The position numbers and the translations under genes are program-made. Below the pieces are notes generated by a model. The model did not search any database. It had not been told where the DNA came from and saw nothing but the letters and a program-made list of their open reading frames with translations. Of a stretch of DNA of 64,000 bases, positions 10,877 through 23,200 are shown piece after piece (the first letter of the stretch is position 1; each line of letters opens with the position of its first letter). Location: assembly GCA_026545765.1 (NCBI GenBank), contig CM048840.1:2873265-2937264 (forward strand). The letters are read 5' to 3'. This DNA comes from Plantago major (lineage: Eukaryota; Streptophyta; Magnoliopsida; Lamiales; Plantaginaceae).

Positions 10877-11739
10877 ACAGCTCTTCATACACTCCAAATT
10901 GGAGTTAGATAAACAAATCGACGGAGTCAGAATTTGAAGGTTTGAAGAAGAAAAGAAAAGAAGACAAGTGGAATACAAGAAGGGAAGAAGATGGTTTGTG
11001 AGTTTTTATTTTTATTTTACCTTTCTTTAATGAATAAATTAATTTAGTTTCTTTTATGCTTTTTCTTTAATATTTCATCCAAAGAAAAAGCCGATTAAGG
11101 TGAGAGAGAGAGTCAGATTGGGATTTGGTCAACGGTAAGGGCATTTGTGATTGTTTGAATAAAGGGGACAGTGTGTGAAGGGGATCAATGGCAGGGGAAC
11201 CAATTGTAATTTTCTAAAATAAATGAAAAATGGTTTAGATTATTACAATGTAACCGCTCATTTTTTTAAACTTCTAAAAAATGTACTACAGTCTCACTAT
11301 TCCCTTATTATTACCAACCCCCTCACCCCCAACCCTTGTGTTAATCAAATATTCACCAAATGCCCAAACAAATAATTTAAAAGACATAATTTTTTAATTT
11401 ATCGAGGTTTCGAAAACATTTTATTTTTTCAACCTTTTCTTATTCTTTGCTGGTGAAAATTGAAGAAGTGACCGAGTGGGTGGTAGTGAAAAATTGAAGA
11501 AATGGTTGTGGGGAGTTTTATAGAGGAATGAAAAAGGTGGGATTTTTAATGTAAATTAAAGAAGAAATTATAGGAAAAGATTAAAAAGAAAAGTTAAAAT
11601 AGAGAAAAAAACATTATAAAATTAGAGAATCTTTAATTTTTTGGTTATGATTATCAATATTTTCAAAATGTAGTACAAAATTTGAAATAATTCGTTATTG
11701 TTCAACTATTGGTACTAAGGCATGTTTTATAAATAGTTG
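10877..11739. other. AT-rich non-coding stretch
   Basis: This is the flank of the gypsy LTR. It contains purine-rich runs (GAAGAAAAG words near 10940 and a GA run near 11102) and no convincing ORF or RNA gene. I see nothing functional. Confidence 0.4.
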
Positions 11740-12840
11740 ATACAGTTAAATACCTATATAATTTTAATTTAGTTACTCAATTCGAAGCATAACCGAACTT
11801 TATGTATGGTATAATTCAAACTTTGAAACTCAATTTGAAGTGTAAATTCAATTGTAATTACAACTTAGGAAGTCAATTCTAAGAGATGGTTCTAACGTGG
11901 GAAATCAATTCGAATGTCAAACCAACTCTAATAATGAGATAATTACAACTTGCAAACTTAATTCGAGGAATAAACCACACTACATGGGGAGAAACTATAA
12001 TGAGGGAATGATTCAAGCTTAAAAACTCAATTAGAAGGTAGACAAAAATGAGATGATTAGAATTTGGAAACTCAATTCGAATGGCAAATCAATTATAATA
12101 ATTAGTAAATCTATTTAAAATCTTTATTTGAATGTCAAACCGACTATGCTAATGAGATTATTCAAACTTGAATACTTAGTTTGAATGGTAAACTCATACT
12201 TGAGAATTGGATAGTTCCAACTTGGGAACTCAACTTCAAGGCAAAATGTAAACAAATATTGGAAGAACGACACAATACCAGTCAATCTGAAGAGTAAACT
12301 ATTAACAATAAGATCATTTCAACTTGGAAATTGATTTCATGGGTTAAACTCAACTTAAGAAATGGAATAATTCTTAATCAAGAACTCCATTTGAAGGGCA
12401 AAAACAACTCTAAAAATGATATCATTTTAACTTGGGAACTCTACTGGAAGGATAAACCATGCTATTTAGAAAATAATATAAAATTGAGATAATTCTGACG
12501 ACTTAGTAACTTTATTTGAACGGTAAACATATTCTATGAAGAGATCAGTCAGACTTGAAAACTCTATTAGAAGTGTAAACCACATTATATGGAGAAATAC
12601 TCTAAAAATGTGATGATTCAATTTGAGAACTCAATTTGGAGGGTAATCAAACTCTAAGATTGTGATAATTACAAATTCATTGGGAACTATATTTGAAATC
12701 TAAACATACCATATGTAGAAAGTACTTTAATGAAGGGATACTTCCAACTGATGGACTCCATTCAAATGTAAACTAACGATAATATAATAAGATCATTTCA
12801 ATTTGGGGAAAAAGACTCAACGATATAGTATTGAATGAAG
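11740..12840. repeat. Degenerate tandem array, about 45-70 base period
   Basis: The same phrase recurs with many substitutions and small indels: roughly GAGATAATTCAAACTTGG, then AACTCAATTCGAAGGGTAAA, then CCAACTCTAATAAT. Good anchors are ACTCAATTCGAAG near 11775, ACTCAATTTGAAG near 11828, ATCAATTCGAATG near 11906, ACTTAATTCGAGG near 11955, ACTCAATTAGAAG near 12024 and ACTCAATTCGAATGG near 12070; later copies are weaker. About 17-20 copies cover 1.1 kb. It codes for nothing. It could be an old minisatellite or the decayed internal repeats of a transposon. Confidence 0.6.
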
Positions 12841-13502
12841 AAGGACGACCAACCAACACAACGACCAACGTTGTTTAATTACAAGTAAGTTTGACTATAT
12901 ATCTTATTTCCTCGATTAATTTATTTTGAACTCCATTTTTATTTATTATTAAAAGTAAACTATGCCACGGGTTAGTACTAGTTCATTTGTATAAAGTTTT
13001 GAATAATCTTTTGTTTGGTGAAGAAAAAGAATATAAAAAAATAAAATTTTCCAAAAAAACATGTTTAGGGAAAAGCAAATTTCCATATTTTGTAGAGTTA
13101 TTATGACAGTTGGTGTTTAAAGTTATTTTAAAGACAAATTATCACCATGAACTTATTTTCATAATAAACTTAATATGTTAACGCTTAACCAGAAATTGAT
13201 AAATTGATTTGATAAGTTTGTTTTGTTTTATAAAAAATAAATGAATGATTTATTTTTTTTACATATCATATTTAACTAATCAACTAGCTTATAAGCCAAT
13301 TAATTTACCAAACGATTTTATAAAACCCAAGTAGCTTATCACATGGCTTTGGCACTAAAAACCAAACAAATAAATTTGGTCTCGAATTGAGAACTCGGGG
13401 GACCAATTTTGCAGCAAAGGAAAACAACGGGACCATTTATGTCATTTATCTCATTACTGCAAAAGCTTTGGTTTCGATTCGCAAACCCTAAACGCTCTTC
13501 AG
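12841..13502. other. Upstream region of the PPR locus
   Basis: AT-rich with no ORF. The last 100 bases before the ATG at 13503 are C-richer (TTCGATTCGCAAACCCTAAACG) and look like a 5' leader. No clear TATA box. Confidence 0.35.
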
Positions 13503-16500
13503 ATGGCCACCGGAGCAATTAGACGTTTGCTTTATACGGCGAAGCAAAGGCCGAGAGACGATCCTTTATACCGGAGATTATTGGCTACACCGTTCAATGC
13601 TGGAGAGATTGTGGCAGAAACGCTCGATGAGTACATTAGCTCAGGCAGAAAAGTCGATGGAGCTCATCTGATTTCCTGTGCCCGTGTACTCCGAACTAAA
13701 CCTAACCATGCTCTCCAGGTCAGTAATTAATTCAGCTCAAATCAATCAGTAGTGATTTCTGCATTCTCACTTCGCTGTTAGTTTTATTTTGGAAAAATGT
13801 GATTTCAGTTTTCTAGATCCATCTCCATTCCCCAATCATGCTTGAATCCTATATACGGAGCTGAAATCGGAAACTTAGCTGCTTATTATTGTATCGACTT
13901 AATCGACTGACTTCCTGCTGAGAAGGTCTGGTAATTTGTTTTGTAATGGAAGACGATTGTTAATTTGTTACACTAGGACTTTTGGAGTGTGGTATCATTC
14001 TGTATGATTTGTAATGGAGTGATTGTTTCGTATCCTCGATGATTTCTATGTAGCATAAATATGGCTTATGTTGATGAGTATGTTTTGTTACGTGTTCTGT
14101 ATGCAGATGATCAATTGTATGGAGGCACGGAATATTGAAATTGGGTACACGGGGCATGCATTGCGCATAGGTCTGATTACCAAACTTGAAGGAATAGATG
14201 CGGCTGAAAGTTACTTCAAGAGCCTCCCGCCTTCTGTGAAGAACAATGCAATTGCACTTGGAGCACTTCTATACGGCTACTGTAAGGCAACTAAGGTAGA
14301 TAAAGCATTACAAGTATTTGCTATGATAGACAGACGGGGAATGATGAATGGAGCGATACCTATTACCAATCTCATGCTGATGTATATGAAAATTAGGCAG
14401 TGGGAGAAGGTGCCTCACTTGATGGAAGAAATGAAGAAAAGGAAAATCTATCCAGTTAAACGTACTTACAAATTGTTGATGCATAGCTACATGCGCTTGG
14501 ATGATGTTGAGGGAGTGGGACGAGTTTTTGAGGAGATGAAACGAAATAACAAGGCGCACTATAGCTGGCGAATATACAGTAACTTTGCGAATTTTTTTAT
14601 AAGAGTTGGACTTCGGGGAAAAGCTGAGGTGGCTCTGAAAAAGATGAAGAAATATATGGGTTCTAGTAAACGTAAACGTTATCATAGAGCTGAGGTGGCT
14701 CTGAAAAAGATGAAGAAATATATGGGTTCTAGTAAACGTAAACGTTATCATAGTTTGATAAGCTCGTATGCCGAAATCTCTGATCATAAAAATGTTCATC
14801 GCATTTGGCAGTCTTTAAAGTCAAATGTCAAAGAGGTGACCACCATGAGTTATTTTACTATGCTTCAGGCTCTCTGCAAGATGAATGACATAACTGGGGT
14901 GAAGAAATGCTATGAGGAATGGGAGTCGACATGTTCGCTGTCTGACAATAGACTGGCTAACAGGTTAATTGCCACTTACTTGACGCATGACAAGCCTGAT
15001 GAAGCTGCACTAATATTTCATGCAGTACTTGATAGATCACAGGGACCAATCTTCAAGGCATGTGAATACTTTATCACCTACCATTTGAAGAAACGTCAAA
15101 TAATGCAGGCATTACAATACTTGGAAATTGCTACGTCCAAAAACAAGGATCAAAAGTGGCAACCAAATATGTATAACATCAATGGATTTATGAGGTATTT
15201 CATAGAAGGCAATGATGTCGGTGGGGCCAGGCAATTCTGTGAGCTCAGGAAGATGAAAAATTCTGTTCATACCAAAGCATATCAGCAGTTACTACATAAA
15301 GTGCCAATTACTCTGGCAAAAGAGGATTCTGGGACAACGAACCGAAACCGTGGAGGAGTTTCAGAAGTAATTACGCATCTGCCTTCTACGGAGGTGAAGG
15401 CAGAGGCACAGTCAACACCAAGGTTGAGGGAAGATCCTTTGTACCAGAGATTGTTGGCTTTAGGTATCGACAAAGGTGAAATGGTGTCGGAAACTATAAA
15501 TGGGTACAAAAGCGAAGGCAGAAACGTTGACAAATTTCTTCTGTTTGTTTGTGCCCGTGAACTCTGCAAATACAACAGATCCAACCACGCTCTCCAGGTG
15601 AGCTCAAATAATCTACTGCATTTCTGTATTCTCATCTATTTGGTCTTATTTCTTTCTTCTTCCTTTTTTTTTTGAACAACAAACTGTGTAAACAAAGGTG
15701 TTAGGATTTAGAAAGAAGAATGAAGGGAAATAAAAGTGTATGAAAAATGTCTTTAGTTTTATAGTGCGAAAATGGTATGTGAGAATTCGGAAAGGAGGAT
15801 AAAACAACGAAGGTGGAGAAAAAAAAGTATTTGGCTTCTGTTCACGGAGAAAATGTGCAAACAATGGTGTGTTAGAATGTATAAAAAAGAATAAAAAAGG
15901 ATGAAAGAAAAAATAGTGTGTTAGAACTTAGAAATTAGAACTTATGAAGAAGAGAAAAAACTGTGCTGCCACAGAGGTTCAAACCTGAACCTCGTGAAAT
16001 GTGAAACTAACCAAGGTGTTATGCAGATAGTTTGGACCAGTTGTGCTACTGGCCTCTGCAATGTTTGGTTATATATTGCTCCAATATACTATCATACTAT
16101 CAATATGGAACGCTAAATTAGTCATTCCCTGCCTAAAAAAACAAGGGATAACAACCTTGCTCTTATGTGACTTCCGTTGGCCAATGATGCTTGAAATCTT
16201 GACTCATAACTATGGATGTGAATTAGAAAAAAAAGAACGAGAAGTAGATGTTCTCCTAGCAGTGAAGATGGTTTTGTTTGATTGTTCATGTATTGAATCC
16301 CTATCAAGACGGTTTTGTTCATTTTAGGAAATTTATTATATCCTGTAATTGTCTGATGTGTTAGCAGCAATCGAAATTCTGATTGTCTACACCATGTATA
16401 ATATGCTATATTAGTATTACCTATATATCTTTCTGGGTAATGTTTGCTAATGTGCCTATCTGGTCGCGGTTTGGTTTTATTTGTCATGAGATGCCCATGT

Positions 16501-17756
16501 TGTTCATGTTTATCTTGATATAAGTGATATATAATTTTTTTTTTTTTCCCACTTCTGTATAAGATAATTAATTGGATGGAGGCACAAGGGTTTGACATTG
16601 GATACAGAGAGCATGTACTGCGCATGAAACTGATTAACAAAGTTGAAGGGCTAGATGCAACTGAAAATTACTTCAATAGCCTCCCGGCTTCTGTGAAGAA
16701 CACGAGTACTGCTCTTCGAACACTCTTATTCTGCTACTGTGAATTTAATAAGGTTGATAAAGCATTGGATGTATTTTCTAGAATGGACTGTATGAACCTG
16801 ATAGATGTAGCTCTACCTATTACCGATCTCATGATGCTATATGTGAAACTTGGGCAACCGGAGAAGGTGCCTCCCCTGATGGAGGAAATGAAAAAAAGGA
16901 ATATTCAACCGAGTGCTTATGCTTACAACTTGTTGATACATAGCTACTCGTGTTTGAATGATCCTAAAAGAGTAGAAAGAACTTTTAAGGAGATGAAGCG
17001 GGAAAACGAGGTGCAGTGTGGTTGGACAACATATAGTAACTTGGTGATTTTTTACACAAGGTCTGGACAAACAAAAAAAGCTAAGGCCACTCTCAAAAAG
17101 ATGGAGGAACATATGGATTCTAATAACTCCGAATGTTTCAATTTCTTAATTAGCTTGTATGCCAAAATACATGATATCAAGAGCGTTCATCGATCTGGAA
17201 GTCGTTGAAGTCAAAGTTCAAACAGGTGACAAGTAAGAGTAATCTTATTATGCTTGAGGCTCTTAGTAAGCAGAGAGACATTAATGTTATGAAGAAATGG
17301 TACAAGGAATGGGAGTCGACATGTTTTCTGTTCGACATTAGGCTGGCGAACATAGTAATTGGCACCTACCTGATCCATGGCAAGCCTGATGAAGCTCAAT
17401 TAATTTTCCGTCGTGTACTCGATAGATCACAGGGGCCTATATTTGAGGCATGTGAGCACTTCATGAATTACTATCTGAAGAAAGAGCAAATAAAGCAGGC
17501 CTTGCTGTACTTGAAAGTTGCTACATCCAAAAATGGTGACAAAAAATGGCAGCCAAAGGAGGATATTGTATCTGGATTTCTCAATTATTTTAAAAAACAC
17601 GATGATTTCAGCAGCACCAAGCAATTCTGTGAGCTTGTGAAGGAGATAAATTGCATTGATGGGGAATTATATCATTCACTACTTACGCAATCCCTTGAGA
17701 AAGAACAGAAAATGTATGATCTTTTGCTTACGGATCTCTTGAAAGATTACGAATGA
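13503..17756 (+). CDS. Tandemly duplicated, read-through P-class PPR protein gene (mitochondrial type)
   Basis: P-class PPR proteins bind organellar RNA. Exon 1 is 13503-13718 (72 codons), exon 2 14107-15597 (497 codons) and exon 3 16564-17756; all junctions are phase 0 with GT..AG. Exon 1 plus most of exon 2 matches the roughly 500-residue family of Arabidopsis At2g20710/At4g21705. Exon 2 does not stop there. After a linker it reads a second copy of exon 1 (REDPLYQRLLALGIDKGEM versus RDDPLYRRLLATPFNAGEI) and ends at the same donor. Exon 3 (IINWMEAQGFDIGYREH) is the second copy of exon 2 (MINCMEARNIEIGYTGH). The locus therefore looks like two fused genes, about 966 residues. A one-base deletion near 17190 (VHR then a stop at 17208) breaks the second module; the +1 frame continues to TGA 17754-17756. 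The N-terminus is basic, as in mitochondrial presequences. Confidence 0.8.
14623..14754 (+). repeat. In-frame 66-base tandem duplication inside the PPR gene
   Basis: Two identical 66-base units (14623-14688 and 14689-14754) encode AEVALKKMKKYMGSSKRKRY plus two residues, twice. The second PPR copy (exon 3) has the segment once. The unit is 22 residues, shorter than a 35-residue PPR motif, so it would disturb the register of the solenoid. Confidence 0.9.
15955..16055 (-). repeat. Possible tRNA-derived SINE head in PPR intron 2
   Basis: On the minus strand the order is CCAGTAGCACAACTGG (A-box-like), about 50 bases, then AGGTTCAGGTTTGAACCTC (B-box-like). This is the spacing of a Pol III internal promoter. 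A T-rich stretch follows. No cloverleaf is evident, so it is not a functional tRNA. Low confidence. Confidence 0.3.
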
Positions 17757-20285
17757 AAGTCAGCCTCTCCAGCAGTGCCAGGTTATTGTTTTTTCAAGAT
17801 GGAAAAAACCACTTGCCTGCGAATGTGGATTGGTGCATACACCCCCGAAGTTGGAGGTTGGAACTTGGCATGTTTGTAATGGACCGTCTACTTTCATGAA
17901 ATGGCTCTGTTTTTCTGAAGTGAAAGGACGGGGAAAGCACGCCACATCCAATATTACAGCCAGCCAGAAAACGTTTGATCAGCTGCCAGTACCGCTGCTA
18001 AAGAAATTCAACTGAACGATGTTAGCCACAGGCTCACAGCATAATAAGATCAGCCTCTCGGTCTAACGCTAAGGTTGATTCTTGCAAATGAGATGAGTGA
18101 CAGTACTGTGAATTTGGGATCTCGTTTGAGCTACATATTTCCTTCCATTATGAGGCGTCGAGAGGGTTGACAACTTGGGTACAGTTTAACCATTTTTTAA
18201 ATCCTTGTAGCTAATGCTCATATTTCATTTTTATTTATCTTTCATTTTTCTCTCCAACTTTTTTGCAATAACTCTGATTGTTATAATTTTATAATTCACT
18301 TATATAGCACTATGTAGTAAGGTATACTTTAAATCTTCTATCAGGGTTCTGATGCTCGGGAGACTCAACATGGAGTTGGATCGACTGAGTCTCAGTTTGA
18401 CTTGTATGTGTTGGGTATTGGAAGGGAAGCAACTACAAGGAATTGTCACAAATGGCCCAGGGTGTGTTGTTCGTTCTGACAACTTCAGTTTATTCTGAAT
18501 CATTTTGCGTCAAAATTCCGAAGTGCTCTTGTGTGCACGTGATTGGATTGAAGGTCCAGTTATAATTTTATCTTTTATTTTATACATCGCATTTCATAAT
18601 TTTCATTTATGCAATCATCTAGTAATAATTATATCTCATATTTTATAGCTCACACAGAAGAATAAAGGGGGTATCTAACACAAGAATTGACAAAATCCGC
18701 CGGTTCAGCTCGATCCTAGTTGAAGGTATGCCACTTGTTGAAGTGAATTTTGTGATAGATCTTTCTTATGGTTTATCACTGCACTACATCCTAGTCATCA
18801 CTTTTTCTGTGGATTGATAGTGGAATAAGTTGAATAGATGATTTTGATTTAGTTGATTCCACTTCATCCTAGTCATCACTTCTCTCTGTGAATAAACCTT
18901 GTCGGATCAATGCAGCTATGAGCTAGTTGATTGAATTGTGCCCGTGCTATCAGCCTATCATTGATCACTGAAATGTTATTGAAGTTCTTGAATCATACCC
19001 AACTTTTTGGAATACTGCATCCTTCTCAACTTCAGTACTTGTCCATTTGGCAGTGAGGTGGTCACAACTCTGACGAAGACAGAGAAGTGCCCATCCAGTA
19101 CTCACCATGATGAACTCTTTTGAATATCCAACACGGTCTCTATCCTCCTGATTTATTGTGTAACATTCGTTGTTTTGAGCTAGATGGATTCAAAATGGGT
19201 AGCCAAGGTTTTTCGGGGTGAAACTTGAATAAACTCACCATATTCTTGCATAAAACCCAAAGCAGCGTCGAGACCTGGGTCTGATCAGATCTGCTTCACA
19301 AAACTTTTGAAAGGGCCCGATGTGTGGATAAGATCCAGACAAATTCGAACAACCACGGGTTCAACTGGTTTGTATTGGATTGATAGGATCTGACAGGTGA
19401 AGCATGTACATGTGGAGTTTCAATCAGATGAAAAAGTAGCGCTCCAAACTGCTGTGCTTTTCATTTTCGTTCGGGATATTTATGATAGAATTAGCTATGC
19501 ACAAATACTTGTCTGTGTAATTACCTTTTATTATCCTTGTGTGGAATAAATTGCACTAGTATCAAAAGAATTAATGGAGTATTTTTCCAAACACAGCTCA
19601 ATCAGCTAACTTCTCCAAACTCTATCTCACTCCTTTCTTATATTTTATTCGACTAGAAGTGCAGTTTTGACACTGAGAACCAAAGTTGAGACTTTTGGCA
19701 CTGAAAATGGAAATTCATAACAGCAGACATTTGCACAGAGGAAATGGAAAATAAATATACAAGGCAAATTTAAGTCGCAACAATTCTATCTAAAGGTCAA
19801 TACAATAAATATACAAAGCAAATTTAAGTCCCAACAATTCTATCTAAAGGCCAATTGAATAGGTTAAACCGTTAAAAATACCCCTCAGAACACAGACAAG
19901 TAACTTCGATTGAAATTTAATCTTAGCATTCTATCTAAAGGTCAATACAATAATGACAAATGTGTATCACCTACAGGATCTCAAAGTAACAGGATTGCAG
20001 AAGATATTGAATCAAGTGACTGCTGGCCAAAAAAACATTAGCAGAGATTTCATAAGACTCTCTGTAGCATGTCGAGCATTGGATAAAGCACTAGGAAACA
20101 AAATGAACAAAAAGGGAAAAAGATGAACCTAATTATACAAATAGAACAAGATGAAGCCGCTTGAGTGCCAAATGCTGCTAGCTGATGTTGAGGTGATTCG
20201 CAAAGGATAAGAATCTGTACTTGATAACCCCTTTGCAATGCAGCCAACTTCATTTTCTGTGAAATGTGATCATCGATTACATCCA
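17757..20285. other. Intergenic region between PPR locus and cyclophilin
   Basis: No supported gene. The first few hundred bases are probably the 3' UTR of the PPR locus. A 54-base direct repeat lies at 19751-19858, with a shorter third copy near 19928. The last part is probably the 3' UTR of the minus-strand cyclophilin. Confidence 0.4.
19751..19858. repeat. 54-base tandem repeat, two copies
   Basis: Two nearly identical units begin with ATAAATATACAA at 19751 and 19805 and share CAACAATTCTATCTAAAGG. Part of the unit (ATTCTATCTAAAGGTC) recurs near 19930. Confidence 0.75.
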
Positions 20286-23200
20286 CTAGACCTTTTGCTT
20301 TAAAGTCACTTCTATAATCCCTATGGGACTTTTGGGCTGATAATGCTCATCTGTGTCCACCTCCTCAATTTCCTGAAATCCATATACATTTTTACTCCAT
20401 TTAGTGTTCAAGTCATTAGTATTACACAGATCCAACCAGCTAAAGCAAAATTAGAAAATGATATCCACATTGGGGAAAAAAATTGGCTTCCACCAATACC
20501 AAGTGAAGAAAGCGACACATAGTACAACCAAACTGTACTAGACCAATTTGGTTATCGAGTTTAATTACAACAAAATTCTTGGAGTTTCTGAGGGTATAAT
20601 CCAAAACGTATACTTTATGATGTACCATGTACAGAAAGGGTACTAAACGTTGACACCGTCCAATTTGTATACTTTACATTGTATCATGCACAAAAATGGT
20701 ACTATACATATTGTCACCGTCCAATTTGTAACCATTAAATTAACCATACGTTTAATTTGTATACACTGATCAATTTTTGCACCATATTTGTATATGTGAT
20801 CTAAAAACGCCGGAGAATCCAGGTGTTGGGCACGTGTCATCACCAAAATTAATTTGGTGAATATTTTTTTTTAAATATAAAAAAATAAAAAAAATACTAT
20901 ATATAAATGAAATTTTTCAACAGACACGTGTTAATTGGAGAATTAAGATGAGAAATTGTAATTTATTATGCCTATTTTCATAAACTTGTAAGACTACTAA
21001 ATCTGAAATATGAAGAATTTGTAAAATTGATATTGCGAGGAATTATAATTCTTTATTTAATTTCAGATCCTCCAGTCACTTTTCTGATATTATGGAAATT
21101 TTGTTGTTTTGATCGTACAGCTAACTGTGAAATTAGGGATATGATTGTATTTAATTTTTCCCCATCCTTAGTTTTTCCTTATTTTCCCAACATTTACAAG
21201 ATTACGACACGAGTCCAGCGATATTTTATATTTTTTCTTTTCTTTTTAATTTATAATTTTTTTTTAAAATCATTCGCCAAATTAATTATGGTGATGACAC
21301 GTGTCATGCAACTTTGTCCTTAGTTTTTATGACACGTATAAATCAAGTGAAAAATTGACCGGAGTACACAAATTGAATGTACGGTGAATTTAATGGTCAC
21401 AAATTGGATTAGTGTCAATATTGAGTACCCTCTTTATGTACATGGTACAACATAAAGTATACTAATTGGACAATGCCAAATTGGACAATGCCAACGTTTA
21501 GTACCCTTTTTATACATGGTACAACATAAAGTATACAAATTGGACGGTGTCAACGTTTAGTACCCTTTATGTACATGGTACAACATAAAGTATACTTTTT
21601 GAATTTTACCCAGTTTCTGAAGAGCTATATAGATTCATTGTGCACCTACAGGTCTAAGTAGTTTCTAGATACCTACATGATATACGTGTATATTGACTAA
21701 ATAGATGAAATTAGGATTTAGTCTCATGTGACACTTATAAGTTACTCTTCATGTGCCACAAAGAGGAGATGCAGATGCACAACACTTCAGTCCAAAAATT
21801 AAAATCAACCAGTCCAACTTCATATATTGAACTAACAATGCACTAAAGACTCCAATAACATAAATTACATATCATTATGACTAGCTTGAAAGTAAACCAG
21901 TAGGAAATAAGTTACCTGAACAACATCCTCCCCCTTGACAACACGTCCGAATACATTAATCTTGTCATTTAGATCTGGGATAGGGGCCGTTGTAATAAAA
22001 AGATCAAATTTCCCACCATCACGTTTAGCCTTTGATGTGCCCAGCATAAAAGCTTCATGCTTCAAGCTAAATAAGTATCATAGGTTCAGAACAAATCATT
22101 CATGGAGTAGATAAAAATGATTATGGAGAGGTAAGACAAGGAGACCTTGTATCCAGTTGGTTGTAGTGCTTTCCTCTTGAAGTCCAGTCTTCCATAGTTC
22201 CTGCTTTGTTAACATCACCTCCTTGAATAACAAAGTTCTTTATTACGCGGTTAAAAAGCATCCCTTTCAAGAGTCCCTTCTGACTGCAGGTCAAATCAGA
22301 AAAAAATTCATGCCAACTGAAATTTTTCACAACATTTTTGCAGTGTGCTCGAAGGACAAGAACATATAGTTTTATTTTTGCATGGCACAAAAGAGAAGCA
22401 ACACTTAAGCCATCCCCTATGCTCTTGAATAGCTGCTAGATGAAGAGTTCAATTTGTAAATGAGACTGGCCAAGTCACACAAAATTTACCGCCAACTATC
22501 TCTAATGAAGTGTAGGATGATGGCCATCAACCAAGTCAGAGAACTTTTATTACTCTTTGAGGTAACATGCCTTTTTATGTGTATGGTGATCAATGTGGTA
22601 CATACCATGATTCAACGAATTCATCAACTACCTCAGGAGAACCATCCTTGTAAAGTTCAACAGTAATTGATCCTTTTGAGGTTTTTATGACCTGAAATCA
22701 TACGCAACGGTAATGATATTTCCAGCAGAGAAAGAACAGAAAATTAAAATGACAAAATGCTGGATGCGAGACAAGATCTAATATAGATGATATCAAGCTA
22801 CATATATAAGGATGACAAACTTTTATTTTTATGAAAACATTTGTGTTTTAGCATGAGAGGTTTACGAGCAACTGATAAACTAAATGTACTGTTGGTTATT
22901 CATAACATTTTCATGTATTGTTCACTGATTCACGTCATAACAAACTAGAGAAACTGCTAGTATGAAGGGCATGGAAGAGTAGATTTTGCCTTGAGGTTCA
23001 TTTTCATGATTAGGCTATCACTTATAGCACAAAATGAGGATTTCCAAATCGATTCTATGAAATGCTAAATTTCAATTCAGCAGAATCAAGATTTACACTA
23101 AACACAGAATAAACTTACCGCGTATTTGGGGACATCAACTTTCTTCGAGCTGCCTACTAACTCATCCCTCTGCAGAAAAGCAGACAATGTTGATTATACA

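Noticed and set aside
14308-14799. 163-codon antisense ORF in PPR exon 2
   Set aside because: It lies entirely opposite well-supported PPR coding sequence and contains the 66-base duplication only as a shadow.
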